From Heracleum sosnowskyi (lineage: Eukaryota; Streptophyta; Magnoliopsida; Apiales; Apiaceae), in assembly GCA_030848705.1 (NCBI GenBank), contig CM061239.1, forward strand, positions 90,192,363 to 90,256,362: a stretch of DNA of 64,000 nt, given 5' to 3'. Every line of letters begins with the position of its first letter. Position 1 is the first letter of the stretch. The notes beneath the pieces are model-generated. The model was not told the origin of the DNA. It ran no database searches and saw only the letters and a program-made list of their open reading frames with translations. A program made the position numbers and the translations under genes. Shown here piece by piece: positions 43,917-53,851 of this stretch.

Positions 43917-44626
43917 CTTATCACTCTCTGACTCCTTATGATTACAAGGATTTCGTTTCTAACTCCACTTTGGAGGGTGTGGAGCATGCAGGCTCTCAGG
44001 CGATTGCTGCTGTAAGTTATTTTTCTCCTTCTTTTCTTTGTAGTTTTTAACATGTTTCAAGTTTAAGTATTTGACTTGTAACTTGTTTGTAGGTTAATGC
44101 CAACTACCAAGGGGCTCTCTTTCAAGCCAAGGCTTGGCGCTCATCTTCTGAGGCCAACCAAGGCAAGTTTGAGAAGTCCCAAGAGGAGGTGGGCTCGCTG
44201 AAGGCCACATTGGCTAGGAAGGAGAAGGAGTTGGCCGACTCCCAGGCTGAGCTGGTGTCTTTGAGGAAAGGCAAGGATGAATTTATCGACGAGTACCTTG
44301 ACTCCAAGGAGTACGAGGACTTGATTGATAAGCATGACGAGCTCCTCTTCCCAGTTCAGTATACTAAGGGATGGGATGGCGCTCTTTCTGCTATTTTGGA
44401 GAAGATGCCTGGATCTCTCACCATTTCTGATTTTCCAAGCCCTTACCTTCCTACTCCTCTGGAGTTGGCTTTGGCTGGAGAGGACGACATGGAGGAGGAT
44501 GACAGGATCTTCGACCTAGATCATACTTCTCCACCTGGTCAGACTGTTGGGGATGATTATGCCGCCACTCACTCCGGTTCCGCTTTAGGGGAAGAGGATG
44601 AGGAGGACGTGGACAAGGCAGATTAG
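43917..44626 (+). CDS. gypsy B antisense ORF, end of exon 2 and exon 3
   Basis: Continuation after copia C. CACTCTCTGACTCC resumes the frame at 43922, directly after the duplicated target CTTAT. Exon 2 ends at 44011. An 81-bp intron (GTAAGT at 44012, TTTGTAG ending 44092) follows, then exon 3 to the TAG at 44624-44626. Exon 3 encodes a coiled coil (SLKATLARKEKELADSQAEL), then an acidic C-terminus (GEEDEEDVDKAD). Intron phases and frame fit the upstream exons exactly. A coiled coil plus acidic tail suggests a scaffold or regulatory protein rather than an enzyme (inference). Confidence 0.8.
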
Positions 44627-45006
44627 ATGTAGTTTTACTTATGGCCTTTCATGGCTTATACTTTACTTTCAGCCTACGGGCTTAACTTTTATTTAAGCTT
44701 TCATTCAACCTTATTTATATCTTGTGGCCATTCACGGCTTGTGTTGTTTTCTTGCTTCTTGACTGTTTGTCAATACTCATAGTATATAAGCTTAAAACAT
44801 GAAAATGCTGAATTTATTCATAACTTGAAAATGGGATCAACCCTTACATAGTACCCAAGTTTAAAACTTGGGCTGGTTTTATCAAACCTTATTTATAGTA
44901 GTGAGTCCACTTGGGAAACACCTTAAACATAATAAACTTTCAAATTGGAGGCATGCCAAGTCCTTGGCACCTCATGCCCTTCAAGGGTTTCTAGCTTGCA
45001 TGAGCC
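44627..45006. other. Gap between convergent ORFs of gypsy B
   Basis: 380 bp between the end of the antisense ORF (plus) and the end of pol (minus). AT-rich, with GGCTT and TTATTTA words. Possible 3' ends of both transcripts; no other feature seen. Confidence 0.6.
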
Positions 45007-46575
45007 TCAACCAAATACGTTCTTGACGCGATATGGTCCTTCCCAATTTGGGGCCAACTTGCCTTTTTGTCCAACTCTGGATGCCTCAATCTTTCGGAGA
45101 ACTAAATCTCCTTGTCGAAAGAATCTCTCTTTAACCCTTAGGTTGTAATAGAAAGATGCTCGTTTCTGATGCTGAACTATCTTGGCATTTGCCTCATCTC
45201 TAACTTCATCAATCAAATCTAAGGCCAGCCTCAAGCCTTCCTCATTTGTTTCTGGCTCATAAGCCTCAACTCTTTGAGACGTGTGAGTAATCTCCACTGG
45301 AACCACTGCCTCTGCCCCATATGCCAACAGAAAGGGGGTTGCTCCAGTGGTGACTTTGCAGGTAGTACGATATGCCCAAAGTATGGGGAGCAATTCGTCT
45401 ACCCAAGTGTTTCTGGAGCGTTCAACTCTTTTCTTCAGTCCATCTAGGATAATTCGATTTGCAACCTCAGCTTGCCCATTTGCTTGTGGATGGGCAACAG
45501 AAGTGAAGCGCAACTTGATATCATTCTCATCACAATATTTCTTAAACTCATCGTTGTTAAACTGAGTTCCATTGTCTGTGACCAAGATACGTGGAATTCC
45601 GTATCTGCATATCACGTTTTCCCAGAAGAAATGCATCACTTGCTTGGTGGTTATCTTGGCTAATGGCTTAGCCTCAATCCACTTGGTGAAGTAGTCGATT
45701 GCTACTATCAAGAACTTTCTTTGAGCACTTGCCATTGGAAATGGCCCGAGTATATCCATTCCCCACATGGCAAAGGGGATTGGTGAGTTTATGGATGTCA
45801 ACATCTCTGGTGGTTGCCTAACCACTGGGGCATGCTTCTGGCACCTTTCACATTTCTTTACGTAGCTTTTAGCATCTACTAGTATGCTTGGCCAGTAGAA
45901 ACCTAGACGAGTGATTTTATGGGCAAGGGCTATGCCCCCCAAGTGCTGCCCACAAATTCCTTCATGTACTTCCTTCAGGGCCAATTTTGCCTCTTGAGGT
46001 CTTAAACATTTCAGATATGGAATGATAAAAGACTTCTTGTATAGGATTCCCTCAATCAGGGTATACCTTAGTGCTCTGACATATAGCTTTCGTGCTTCTG
46101 AAGTGTCGTTGGGTAACCACCCAGTTTCTAGATGAGATTTGATGGGATCCATCCAACAACTGCCAACATCAATGGGTGCTACCAACTTTCCGTTGATGCT
46201 TGGGGTCCTCAGGACTTGGAAGTAGACACTCCCTGCATAGTTTTCAATTTCGGAAGAAGCAAATTTAGACAAGGCATCAGCCTTCACGTTTTCTTCCCTT
46301 GGAATGTGCTCTACATAGCATTCGTCGAACTGAGTCATGATGGCCTTGACAAGTTTCAAGTACTTGGCCATGACTTCATCTCTGGCCTCAAATTCCCCAT
46401 TCACTTGAGAAACCACTAGCCTCGAATCTCCACATACTTTCAGAGTTTTGACCCTCAAGGCTCCGGCCAGCCCTAAACCAGCTATCTGGGCTTCATACTC
46501 AGCCTCATTGTTTGTCGTTGGGAAGTCAAGTTTTAGTGCATACTCTATGAGGAATCCATCAGGACTTTGTAGCAC
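45007..46575 (-). CDS. pol: gypsy B pol, second RNase H remainder and integrase
   Basis: Starts inside the second RNase H (NNEAEYEAQIAGL, KADALSKFAS). Integrase follows: HHCC zinc finger with HEGICGQH and CERCQKH (about 205-240). The catalytic core has Asp in GMDILGPF (about 268), Asp in VTDNGTQF (about 330) and Glu 36 residues later in GQAEVAN, a DD35E triad. The C-terminal FRQGDLVLRK and NWEGPYRV are the GPY/F-type module. The frame ends VFG-TGA; sequence beyond the stop (GSCKLETLEGHEVPRTWHASN) is still typical, so the last ~25 residues are lost to a nonsense codon. The frame is out of step with the upstream pol because of a deletion near 46590. Confidence 0.9.
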   Translation of the reverse strand: MLQSPDGFLIEYALKLDFPTTNNEAEYEAQIAGLGLAGALRVKTLKVCGDSRLVVSQVNGEFEARDEVMAKYLKLVKAIMTQFDECYVEHIPREENVKADALSKFASSEIENYAGSVYFQVLRTPSINGKLVAPIDVGSCWMDPIKSHLETGWLPNDTSEARKLYVRALRYTLIEGILYKKSFIIPYLKCLRPQEAKLALKEVHEGICGQHLGGIALAHKITRLGFYWPSILVDAKSYVKKCERCQKHAPVVRQPPEMLTSINSPIPFAMWGMDILGPFPMASAQRKFLIVAIDYFTKWIEAKPLAKITTKQVMHFFWENVICRYGIPRILVTDNGTQFNNDEFKKYCDENDIKLRFTSVAHPQANGQAEVANRIILDGLKKRVERSRNTWVDELLPILWAYRTTCKVTTGATPFLLAYGAEAVVPVEITHTSQRVEAYEPETNEEGLRLALDLIDEVRDEANAKIVQHQKRASFYYNLRVKERFFRQGDLVLRKIEASRVGQKGKLAPNWEGPYRVKNVFG

Positions 46576-48764
46576 TAAACCGGATCCTTGTCTTCCATTA
46601 TTGTTTCCTGCCCCCCGACTTCTTGGTTGTCAATGGTACATTGAACCATGAAGTCAGCAAGTGCTTGAGCTTTTATGGCCGTTCGAGGCTTATACTTGAT
46701 GTCGAATTCGCCCAATTCAATGGCCCATTTGATCAATCTTCCACTAACTTGAGGGCTATGCAAGATGTTTCTTAGAGGTTGATCAGTCAAGACCTCTATC
46801 TTGTGAGCCTGAAAGTACGGGCGTAGATTTCTTGAGGCCATTATCAAGGCTAAGGCAAACTTCTCAATCGTTGAGTAGTTTATTTCTGCCCCATGTAGAA
46901 TCTTACTAACATAGTAGATGGGTTTCTGAATCTTCAATTCTTCTTTTACCAAAACGGCTCCAAGGGCTGTGCTAGAGACTGCCAAGTACAAATAGAGAAT
47001 TTCCCCTGGCTTGGGTTTTGCCAACAGCGGTGCCTCAGCCATGTATTTCTTCAGAGCCTCAAAGGCCTCTTGGCTTTCAGTTGTCCATTCAAAATTTTTC
47101 ACTTTCTTGAGTGCTTTAAAGAAAGACAAGCACTTTTCTCCTGACTTGGAGATGAATCTTCCCAATGCTACCACTCTTCCCGTTAGTTTTTGGACATCCT
47201 TGACAGTCTTTGGTGGTTCCATGTCTAGAATCACTTTGATTTTGTCGGGATTGGCCTCGATTCCTCTCTTGGAAACCATTAGGCCTAAAAACTTTCCCGA
47301 GCCTACACCAAAGGCACACTTAGCTGGATTCAACATCATCTTGTGGTGCCTTAGCACTTCAAATGCCTCTCGGAGGTGCTCAATATGATCCGCCTTATCG
47401 AGGCTCTTGACTAACATGTCATCTACGTAGACCTCCATGGTTTTTCCAATTAGGTGTCCAAATTTTTTTTTCACCAATCTTTGGTAGGTTGCCCCTGCAT
47501 TCTTAAGTCCAAATGCCACGACTAGATAACAGAAAACACCAAAGTCAGTGATGAATGATACCTTGGAGATGTCATCTTTGTGCATCTTAATTTGATTGTA
47601 TCCACTGAAGCCATCCATGAAGCTGAGCATCTCGTGTCCAGCTGTAGCATCTATTAATGCATCAATCCTTGGTAAGGGAAAACAATCCTTAGGACATGCA
47701 TCATTCAAGTCAGTGAAATCCACACACATTCTCCATTTTCCATTGGCCTTTTTGACCATTACGGGGTTAGCCAACCATTCCGGGAATTGTATCTCTTCAA
47801 TGAATCCGGCCTCTAGAAGTTTTTCAACTTCTTGTTTAATGGCCTCTTGTCTTTCTGGAGCAAAATTTCTCTTCTTTTGTTTCACCATCTTTCTTTCAGG
47901 ATCCACATTCAACTTGTGAGTTATCAACTGGGGATTAATCTTTGGCATGTCGGCCGCTGTCCAAGCAAAAACGTCATTATTCTCTTGAAGAAAAGATATG
48001 AGCTTGCTTTTCAATGGCTCAGGTAGTAGTGCTCCAACATATGTCACCTTCTTCGGCTCACCAGGGACTAAGGGAATTGGGATTAAATCCTCAGTTGGTT
48101 TCCCTCTTCGGTCCTCATTGTCACTGATATTCATGTCTTCAATTGGGAGAACTTGCCCCCCGATTCCATCAGGCCTTAACGCGGATACATAACAGCTTCT
48201 ATCCATTTTTTGGTCTCCCCGTTCTTCACCAATTCCATTCCTTGTTGGGAACTTGATTTTCAGATGATAAGATGAGGCAACGGCCTTGAACGCATGAAGA
48301 CCAGTCCTTCCTAGGATTGCATTGTAGGTCGAATTTGCCTTTATAACTATGAAATTCAACATCTGAGTAGACATATTCGACCCTTGCCCCATTGTCATTG
48401 GGAGTTGGATAGTGCCTCCTACCTTTGATTCTACTCCATTGAATCCATATATGGGCATATTCGAGGGTGTCAACTGAGAATTAGTATAGCCCATCTTAAT
48501 AAAAGCATCATGAAACAAGATGTCCACCGAAGCTCCATTGTCAACCAAACCGCTCTTGGTTTCAGAATTTCCTATCACATGAACGATGACTAAAGGATCA
48601 TCGTGGGGAAACTTCACTCCCTCTAGGTCTGAATCATCAAAACCTATTGATACTTCTGTTCGGGCACGCTTCGGTGCTTCTCCAACTACAGTCATTACCT
48701 CTCGGGCATAAGCTTTTCTTGAGTTTCGGGATGACCCAGCAACAGTTGGCCCTCCGAATATCAT
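46575..48764 (-). CDS. pol: gypsy B pol, protease-RT-RNase H
   Basis: 729 residues. The aspartic protease has LVDNGASVDIL at about 71. RT follows: LANPVMVKKANGKWRMCVDF, FMDGFSGYNQIKM (about 380) and YVDDMLVKS (about 441). The first RNase H is around 590-720 (YLYLAVSSTALGAVL, EKFALALIMASRNLRPYF). It then ends early. Compared with gypsy A, about 78 bp carrying WVLYFDGAS of the second RNase H are missing, with 5 bp GATCC at the scar (near 46590). This removes that domain's first catalytic Asp and shifts the frame before integrase. Upstream it is in frame with gag, separated by one TAA. Confidence 0.92.
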   Translation of the reverse strand: MIFGGPTVAGSSRNSRKAYAREVMTVVGEAPKRARTEVSIGFDDSDLEGVKFPHDDPLVIVHVIGNSETKSGLVDNGASVDILFHDAFIKMGYTNSQLTPSNMPIYGFNGVESKVGGTIQLPMTMGQGSNMSTQMLNFIVIKANSTYNAILGRTGLHAFKAVASSYHLKIKFPTRNGIGEERGDQKMDRSCYVSALRPDGIGGQVLPIEDMNISDNEDRRGKPTEDLIPIPLVPGEPKKVTYVGALLPEPLKSKLISFLQENNDVFAWTAADMPKINPQLITHKLNVDPERKMVKQKKRNFAPERQEAIKQEVEKLLEAGFIEEIQFPEWLANPVMVKKANGKWRMCVDFTDLNDACPKDCFPLPRIDALIDATAGHEMLSFMDGFSGYNQIKMHKDDISKVSFITDFGVFCYLVVAFGLKNAGATYQRLVKKKFGHLIGKTMEVYVDDMLVKSLDKADHIEHLREAFEVLRHHKMMLNPAKCAFGVGSGKFLGLMVSKRGIEANPDKIKVILDMEPPKTVKDVQKLTGRVVALGRFISKSGEKCLSFFKALKKVKNFEWTTESQEAFEALKKYMAEAPLLAKPKPGEILYLYLAVSSTALGAVLVKEELKIQKPIYYVSKILHGAEINYSTIEKFALALIMASRNLRPYFQAHKIEVLTDQPLRNILHSPQVSGRLIKWAIELGEFDIKYKPRTAIKAQALADFMVQCTIDNQEVGGQETIMEDKDPV

Positions 48765-48857
48765 GTTGATTACTGGCCCTCGGGGCTTGGGATTCCGATC
48801 TTGATCGTTGTCCCTTCTGTCATAATCCTTCCTTTCATAGTTCCCCCTTTGGCTCCC

Positions 48858-50546
48858 TTAGCTTCCATCCTTAGTGAACTTGCTGAGTTTTCCTCTTCGT
48901 ATCAGAAACTCAATCTCATCTTTCAATTGCCTACAATCGTCGGTGTCATGACCGACTTCTTTGTGGAACCGACAAAACTGATTTTGGTTCCGTTTGGACA
49001 AATCAGCCCTCATTGGCTTTGGCCATTTGAGATCTTCTTCCTTGTCTATCTCCATCAGAATTTGACTCCTGGGAGTATTCAATCTTGCATATTCTGTGAT
49101 TTTTGGCCCAAAATTGTTTCTCTTGGGGAGAGAATCGGAGTTCTTTGATGTTCTGGGGAACTTTTCCTTGACGTCGTACTCCTGAGTTTCTTTCCTTTTC
49201 TTTGAGTTTCCACTGTCGCCAGCAATGGGTTCATACTTTCTCATGCTTTCTTCAGCCTTGATATACTTTCCGGCTCTATCTTGGAGCTTCAGCATGCTCT
49301 CGGGTGGATGTTTAGCCAACGACCTTTTAAAGTGGTCATCAATTTTTCCTTGTTGCAAGGCTTTCATAGCCACTCTGTCCTCCAAGTCCGGGACTTTCAA
49401 AGCCTCCTGAGTAAATCGATTGATGTAGTCCCTTAGGGCTTTATTCTTTCCTTGACGTATTGCCATGAGCGATGCAGAACTTTTCTCATGCACCCTTCCA
49501 CTAATGAACTGATTGATGAAAGCCTTGCTTAGTTCCTTGAATGACCCAATAGAGTTGGGAGGTAGACGGCTATACCAACGTTGGGCCATGCCTGCCAAGG
49601 TTTGTGGAAACGCCCTACACTTGACCGCATCGTTGGTTGGCTGCAACAGCAGTGCATTGGAGAAGGTTCTTACGTGATTTGCGGGATCTCCCCTTCCATC
49701 ATAAGCCTTAATCGTTGGCATCTTGAATTTTCTGGATATGGTGGCTTTCATGATGTCTTGAGTGAATGGTGGTGTAGGATCATCAGGATCTCCTAGGGGC
49801 AACAAAACACTAGGATCACCCCTTAGGGCTTTAGCCCTCTTAGTCCTTCTTGGCGTTGGGTCCAAGTTGATTATCGGGACTCCCCCAGTTGCTCGGCCAT
49901 GAGCGTTGGTAGCCTCCTCCTCAGCAAGGAGTTTTTTGAGCCTTGCAGTCTCTGCCTCATGGGCTGCAAGTTTCTCCCTAGTAGTTTGGGGTTGTTCCCG
50001 ATTGGTTTGGGAAGAACGTCTCCTTCTTGGGGCGACGTCCCTCTCGTCTCCTGTTGAGTAATTCTCGTCCTCGGTATAGGGACCTGAGAATTCTTGAATC
50101 AAAGGGGTTCGTCTTGTTTGTGGTCCCAGACCTTGAATATAAGGGGGCACATATGCCTCATGGTAGATTGGATTAGCTCCACTACCACCAATTGGAGGTC
50201 GAGGGGGCATGCCATAGCTTGGCATCCCCAAAGTCTGATTCGCGTATTGAGGGAGATCAGTAGTATGGAGTTGAAGGCTCCTCGGTGCATTCATGAGCAA
50301 CGGGGAGGTCGTGATCGGTTGCTGGTGAACGGTCTCTTGTGGATTAGATCCATGAATGACCATCTGCAGGGGATTCGTCCCTTCAACCGAAATCGGGATT
50401 TCCGGTCCTTGAGTGTTGGTGGGGATATTTGCCCCTTCAATGCCAGTAGTTGGCGGTGGTTGATTTCCGTGAGTATCAGCCTCAGAGGTGACAGGGCGAT
50501 CCTCAGGAGTTTGAGTATCTCGAGCTGTTCTTCGTGTGTTTGCCAT
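48858..50546 (-). CDS. gag: gypsy B gag
   Basis: 562 residues from an ATG 33 bp after the LTR end. The N-terminal third is Pro/Gln/Thr-rich and probably disordered. The Retrotrans_gag core holds CRAFPQTLAGMAQRWYSRLP and LRDYINRFTQEAL. A basic region follows, with KKRKETQEYDVKEKFPR. The terminal knuckle-like motif is FCRFHKEVGHDTDDCRQLKDEIEFL. It ends at TAA where A has CAA (GNQGSQRG), so gag and pol were probably one frame and the stop is a C-to-T change. Function: capsid and RNA packaging. Confidence 0.92.
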   Translation of the reverse strand: MANTRRTARDTQTPEDRPVTSEADTHGNQPPPTTGIEGANIPTNTQGPEIPISVEGTNPLQMVIHGSNPQETVHQQPITTSPLLMNAPRSLQLHTTDLPQYANQTLGMPSYGMPPRPPIGGSGANPIYHEAYVPPYIQGLGPQTRRTPLIQEFSGPYTEDENYSTGDERDVAPRRRRSSQTNREQPQTTREKLAAHEAETARLKKLLAEEEATNAHGRATGGVPIINLDPTPRRTKRAKALRGDPSVLLPLGDPDDPTPPFTQDIMKATISRKFKMPTIKAYDGRGDPANHVRTFSNALLLQPTNDAVKCRAFPQTLAGMAQRWYSRLPPNSIGSFKELSKAFINQFISGRVHEKSSASLMAIRQGKNKALRDYINRFTQEALKVPDLEDRVAMKALQQGKIDDHFKRSLAKHPPESMLKLQDRAGKYIKAEESMRKYEPIAGDSGNSKKRKETQEYDVKEKFPRTSKNSDSLPKRNNFGPKITEYARLNTPRSQILMEIDKEEDLKWPKPMRADLSKRNQNQFCRFHKEVGHDTDDCRQLKDEIEFLIRRGKLSKFTKDGS

Positions 50547-50559
50547 GGTTGATGTTGTC

Positions 50560-50579
50560 TTCCCACAGACGGCGCCAAA
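50560..50579 (-). other. Primer binding site of gypsy B
   Basis: The minus strand reads TTTGGCGCCGTCTGTGGGAA directly after the LTR. TGGCGCC is the usual start of plant gypsy primer sites; the tRNA is not assigned. Confidence 0.85.
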
Positions 50580-51083
50580 TGTTATGGATTAAAAAACGTA
50601 CTTGGATATTAATTGCTAGGATTAATGAGCTTTCGAGCTTTAATGGCTGCACTTGTGTTTTGAGACTAAATCGGTCCTCACAAGATGCCTACGTATCTCA
50701 ATTAATGCTGAGAATCAAGCCAAAAACGTAGTTCTGATTGTAGGATCAGGGACCTTATATAGGCGTCTGGAGCCTAGTATTTATGGTATGTTTAGGAGTC
50801 TTAGCGATTAAGTCTCTTTTTTGATGTTGGATAAACATCGTATTTCTTGCTGGAGAATTTGTTTCCTTGTCGATAAAGGCTATGACTCATTAATTGCCTT
50901 TAATTGGGATTTTGGATCCTTCTTTGACCAATTTACCATAATTTGGACTCTTTTCATGATCTGTATATTTTCCTTATTTATTAATTACGAAATTAATAAA
51001 TAATCAGGGATTTGGGCATGAAATATCGAGCCTTTTCATTGCACCGTCAATTATATTTCTATAATTACTTTCTGTCCATATCA
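50580..51083 (-). repeat. 5' LTR of gypsy B
   Basis: 504 bp. On the minus strand it starts TGATATGGACAG and ends TCCATAACA. The TATA box CCTATATAAGG is on the minus strand at about 50753-50763. Followed by ATGGT, the target duplication. Confidence 0.94.
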
Positions 51084-51088
51084 ATGGT

Positions 51089-51493
51089 ATTGTGTTTATA
51101 AATGCGCACTCAAATATATAATTTCATGTGTATCATTTCGATTTTACACCTAGAATGTTTATAAACTCGATCAATGCACACAAACTTAGTAATTTATTAG
51201 TAATAAGTTATTACTTAATCTAATATATCATATGTTGAATTATTTGTCTTTAATATTATTCATTATACATATATAAATATATTTTTTTTTAGATACATTG
51301 AAAACCGGATCGGATCCGGATATCCGGTTTTATATAAAGTTGTGATTCGGATCCGAATCCAAATTTATAAAAAAAATCTGGATCGGATATCCGGTCCGGT
51401 TTTTTCGGATCGAATATCCATTTTTTTTTATTTTTAAAATCGAATACAGATTGAAAATTAGGATAATCCGGTTTTTGGATTTTTATGCTCACC
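51089..51493. mobile_element. Right half of the DNA transposon split by gypsy B
   Basis: Continues from the left half (26526-27006). GGATCGGATCCGGATATCC words lie near 51308-51420, and it ends TTTTTATGCTCACCC, the inverted partner of the left end. Its flanking duplication is not clear. Confidence 0.55.
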
Positions 51494-51753
51494 CAATCCC
51501 TCGTATTAATCAACAAGTTTCCCAAAATTACAACTAGTAGTTAGTACTATAATACCGTAAAAACCAATGTAAATTAATAAACTTGGGCTTGAAATTTTTT
51601 TATTATTTTAACGAGATTATTAGTTTATCAATTAATGAATATTTTATTATTTTATCAATAATTAAATATTTATTAATTTACAAAATATTTTATATCAAAT
51701 AATTTTGTTATCCAATATATTGTACAAGCAATGACAATAATTCAAAACATATA
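51494..51753. other. AT-rich intergenic DNA
   Basis: 260 bp of AT-rich sequence between two DNA transposon remnants. Nothing recognised. Confidence 0.6.
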
Positions 51754-52509
51754 TTGATACGTGTAGGGCTGTCAATCGATCTGATCTGGATCGGATCGGC
51801 CTTGATCCATATCCTGATTCATTTAATTTTACCGGATTCAGATTCGGATCGGATCATAGCCGGATTTTTTATAGCCCGATCCATATCCGGATCCGTTAGG
51901 ATCACGGTTAACAGATCGGAGCTCCGACCCGTTAATATTTTAAAAACATATTTTACTCAAATTCAAATTCAAACATCACTAAACATTTCACAAAGTTGAA
52001 ATGCAAATTTAACACCAACATTAATTTACAGATTACACAATAAATTAAAACCTAATTACAATCCGAAAACTAAAACACAGAATTTGAATGTCCAACTATC
52101 CTAAATACACTTGCTTGCCATACAATCATCGTAAGTTTGTAACCATTGAGCAACAAATCTGAAGCTAGTTTATATGCCTTACATTTCATTGTTTTTTGTG
52201 TAAATTTTATAAATAAAAGAGAGGTCCAGTTTATAGTTTATACAAGTAAAAGAGAATTGTTTTGACTTAATTGGTAAAAATATATGATATATTTAATATA
52301 TAACATATTATATATAATATATAAAATAATTGAATCGGATCGTTAACGGATCGGATCATGTTAAATCCATATCCTATACTAATCGGATCGGATCGTTATC
52401 GGATCAGATTTTTAACGGATCGAATTTATTTTGTAGTGATCCATATCCGTTCCATTAACCTTCGGATCGGATCGAATTTCCGATCCATTGACCGTCGTTG
52501 ATACGTGTA
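51754..52509. mobile_element. GGATCGGATC-rich non-autonomous element with 12-bp direct repeats
   Basis: TTGATACGTGTA occurs at 51754-51765 and 52498-52509. The interior begins GGGCTGTCAATCGAT and ends ATTGACCGTC, degenerate inverted ends of a common plant class. Both ends are full of GGATCGGATC words (51785-51915, 52335-52490) around an AT-rich core with no ORF. Superfamily not assigned; hAT TSDs are normally 8 bp, so the 12-bp match may include chance bases. Confidence 0.65.
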
Positions 52510-52529
52510 TAAAAATAAATAGGTTCATG

Positions 52530-53488
52530 TACTCAAAAGTAGTTTTTTTTTGACAAACAAAGAGATTTTATTAACTTGCATCAACGGAATCACAGCCAGG
52601 ACAAACCCCTGAACTGACACTACAACCTGAATAGAAACAAATAAACGAGCTAAACAAATAGCCGCTTATGTTTTCAGACTGTTTAACATCATGAATTTCT
52701 AAATTCTTTGAACTAGAAAAGATTAAAATGGCTTCCCGATCTATCAACCCTGCACCAATCCTGGAACCAGTAATATCACAAATGACCTTCACGTACGCAC
52801 CACCTGTAGCCCAATGTTCAGACACACCCCAGCTATCTACATGCCGAAAACCAGCTATAGACATGCCGCAGGTGAAAGATCTCATAAGATGAACAAATTT
52901 TAGTTGTGAAAAGTAAGCTCTTGCAATATCCGACACCAGCCCAAATCCAATGCACGAATTACAGATCTCCCACAAAACCACATAAATCATTTTCAAAGTA
53001 ACGAGGAACAAAACACATACCAACATCAAAAGAACATACCTTAACATCCCAATAAAAGGTAACAAGCCAGACACACGCCAATAGGCGGACACACGCCAAT
53101 AGGCGAGACTAACACCAAAAATTCAAAGACCTCATAATGACACCAAATTTTGGTATGATGTTAAGGAGGAGAATTTGAATCTAAGGTATTTTTTATTTGC
53201 AGAATCGGACTCAAAATCAAGATAGATCTGAGAAATAAATTCCAGATGTTTGGTTTTGGTTCGATTTTTATTGAACAAAAACTGGAACAAAAGGTTTAGA
53301 TAATTGAGAGGAGGATTGGAGAATGGATTGATGGGGGAAACGAAGCTGTAGATGGAGAAGAAGGGGGAGGGCGGCGGCTATGATGGCAGGGGGTCGACTA
53401 TCATTAGTAAGTTCTTTTTATTTTTTACTAATTAAACACATGCACGCACTCGATCCCAAATTGATCTAGTTATTACTCAAAAGTAGTT
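52530..53488 (-). mobile_element. Poly(A) retroposon with 15-bp target duplication
   Basis: TACTCAAAAGTAGTT flanks the segment on both sides (52530-52544, 53474-53488). On the minus strand the inserted ~930 bp begins near 53473, has a pyrimidine-rich stretch (53330-53400) like an mRNA leader, then a duplicated GGCGTGTGTC word (53071-53104), and ends with AATAAAATCTCTTTGTTTGTC plus an A tail at 52543-52551. This is target-primed retroposition of a transcript, such as a LINE 3' part or a processed pseudogene. The source is not recognised. Confidence 0.8.
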
Positions 53489-53851
53489 AATTAATTGGTT
53501 AATGTACCAAGAATAATATTTTATGTATTTCAACACATATACATCATACTAGCTTAAAACCCGTGCGATGCACGGATTGTTATTAATAATCATTATTTTT
53601 ATTATTTATGTTTTAATATTCTATTAATTTGCATTTGCTAAAAAAAATAAGTAGACGTGTTCAACTTTTTTAAATAATTAAAAGTATTAAAATAGATTTT
53701 AAAATAAATTAATAAATGTTTGTCCGTGATATTTTTGGAAAAGGAGAGGTCTTAGTAAAGAAAAATAGAAAAAGTAACGCTGAAAAGGTAAGTGCCCGTA
53801 ATTAAAAGTATTTAAATAGGTTTCAAAATAAATAAGTAAGGATTTGCCCGA
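53489..53851. other. AT-rich intergenic DNA with a CCGTGCGATGCACGG hairpin
   Basis: No gene. At about 53567-53582 AACCCGTGCGATGCACGG contains 6-bp inverted arms around GAT, a word frequent in plant repeats; a degenerate relative is at 22865. CCCGA at 53847-53851 is the candidate target flank of element F. Confidence 0.6.

Larger units (their letters stand above)
27007..51083 (-). mobile_element. Ty3/gypsy element B (Tat/Ogre-like), full length, hosting copia C
   Basis: LTRs at 27007-27511 and 50580-51083 are flanked by the same 5 bp, ATGGT (27002-27006, 51084-51088). On the minus strand the order is LTR, PBS, gag, protease-RT-RNaseH-second RNaseH-integrase, and a long region holding an opposite-strand ORF, then a 1.1-kb motif-rich block, PPT and LTR. 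Dual RNase H plus an extra ORF between pol and the 3' LTR is the known Tat/Ogre pattern. Copia C is nested in the extra ORF. The LTRs differ at about ten positions by eye, so insertion is fairly recent, yet gag-pol has a stop, a deletion and a premature integrase end. Confidence 0.95.

Noticed and set aside
46575..48764. Integrated pararetrovirus (caulimovirid)
   Set aside because: LTRs with target duplication, integrase and dual RNase H fit Ty3/gypsy Tat; no movement protein is present.
52571..53092. 173-codon ORF inside the retroposon
   Set aside because: No ATG start (GTG), no domain; it runs into the AATAAA tail region. Treated as chance.
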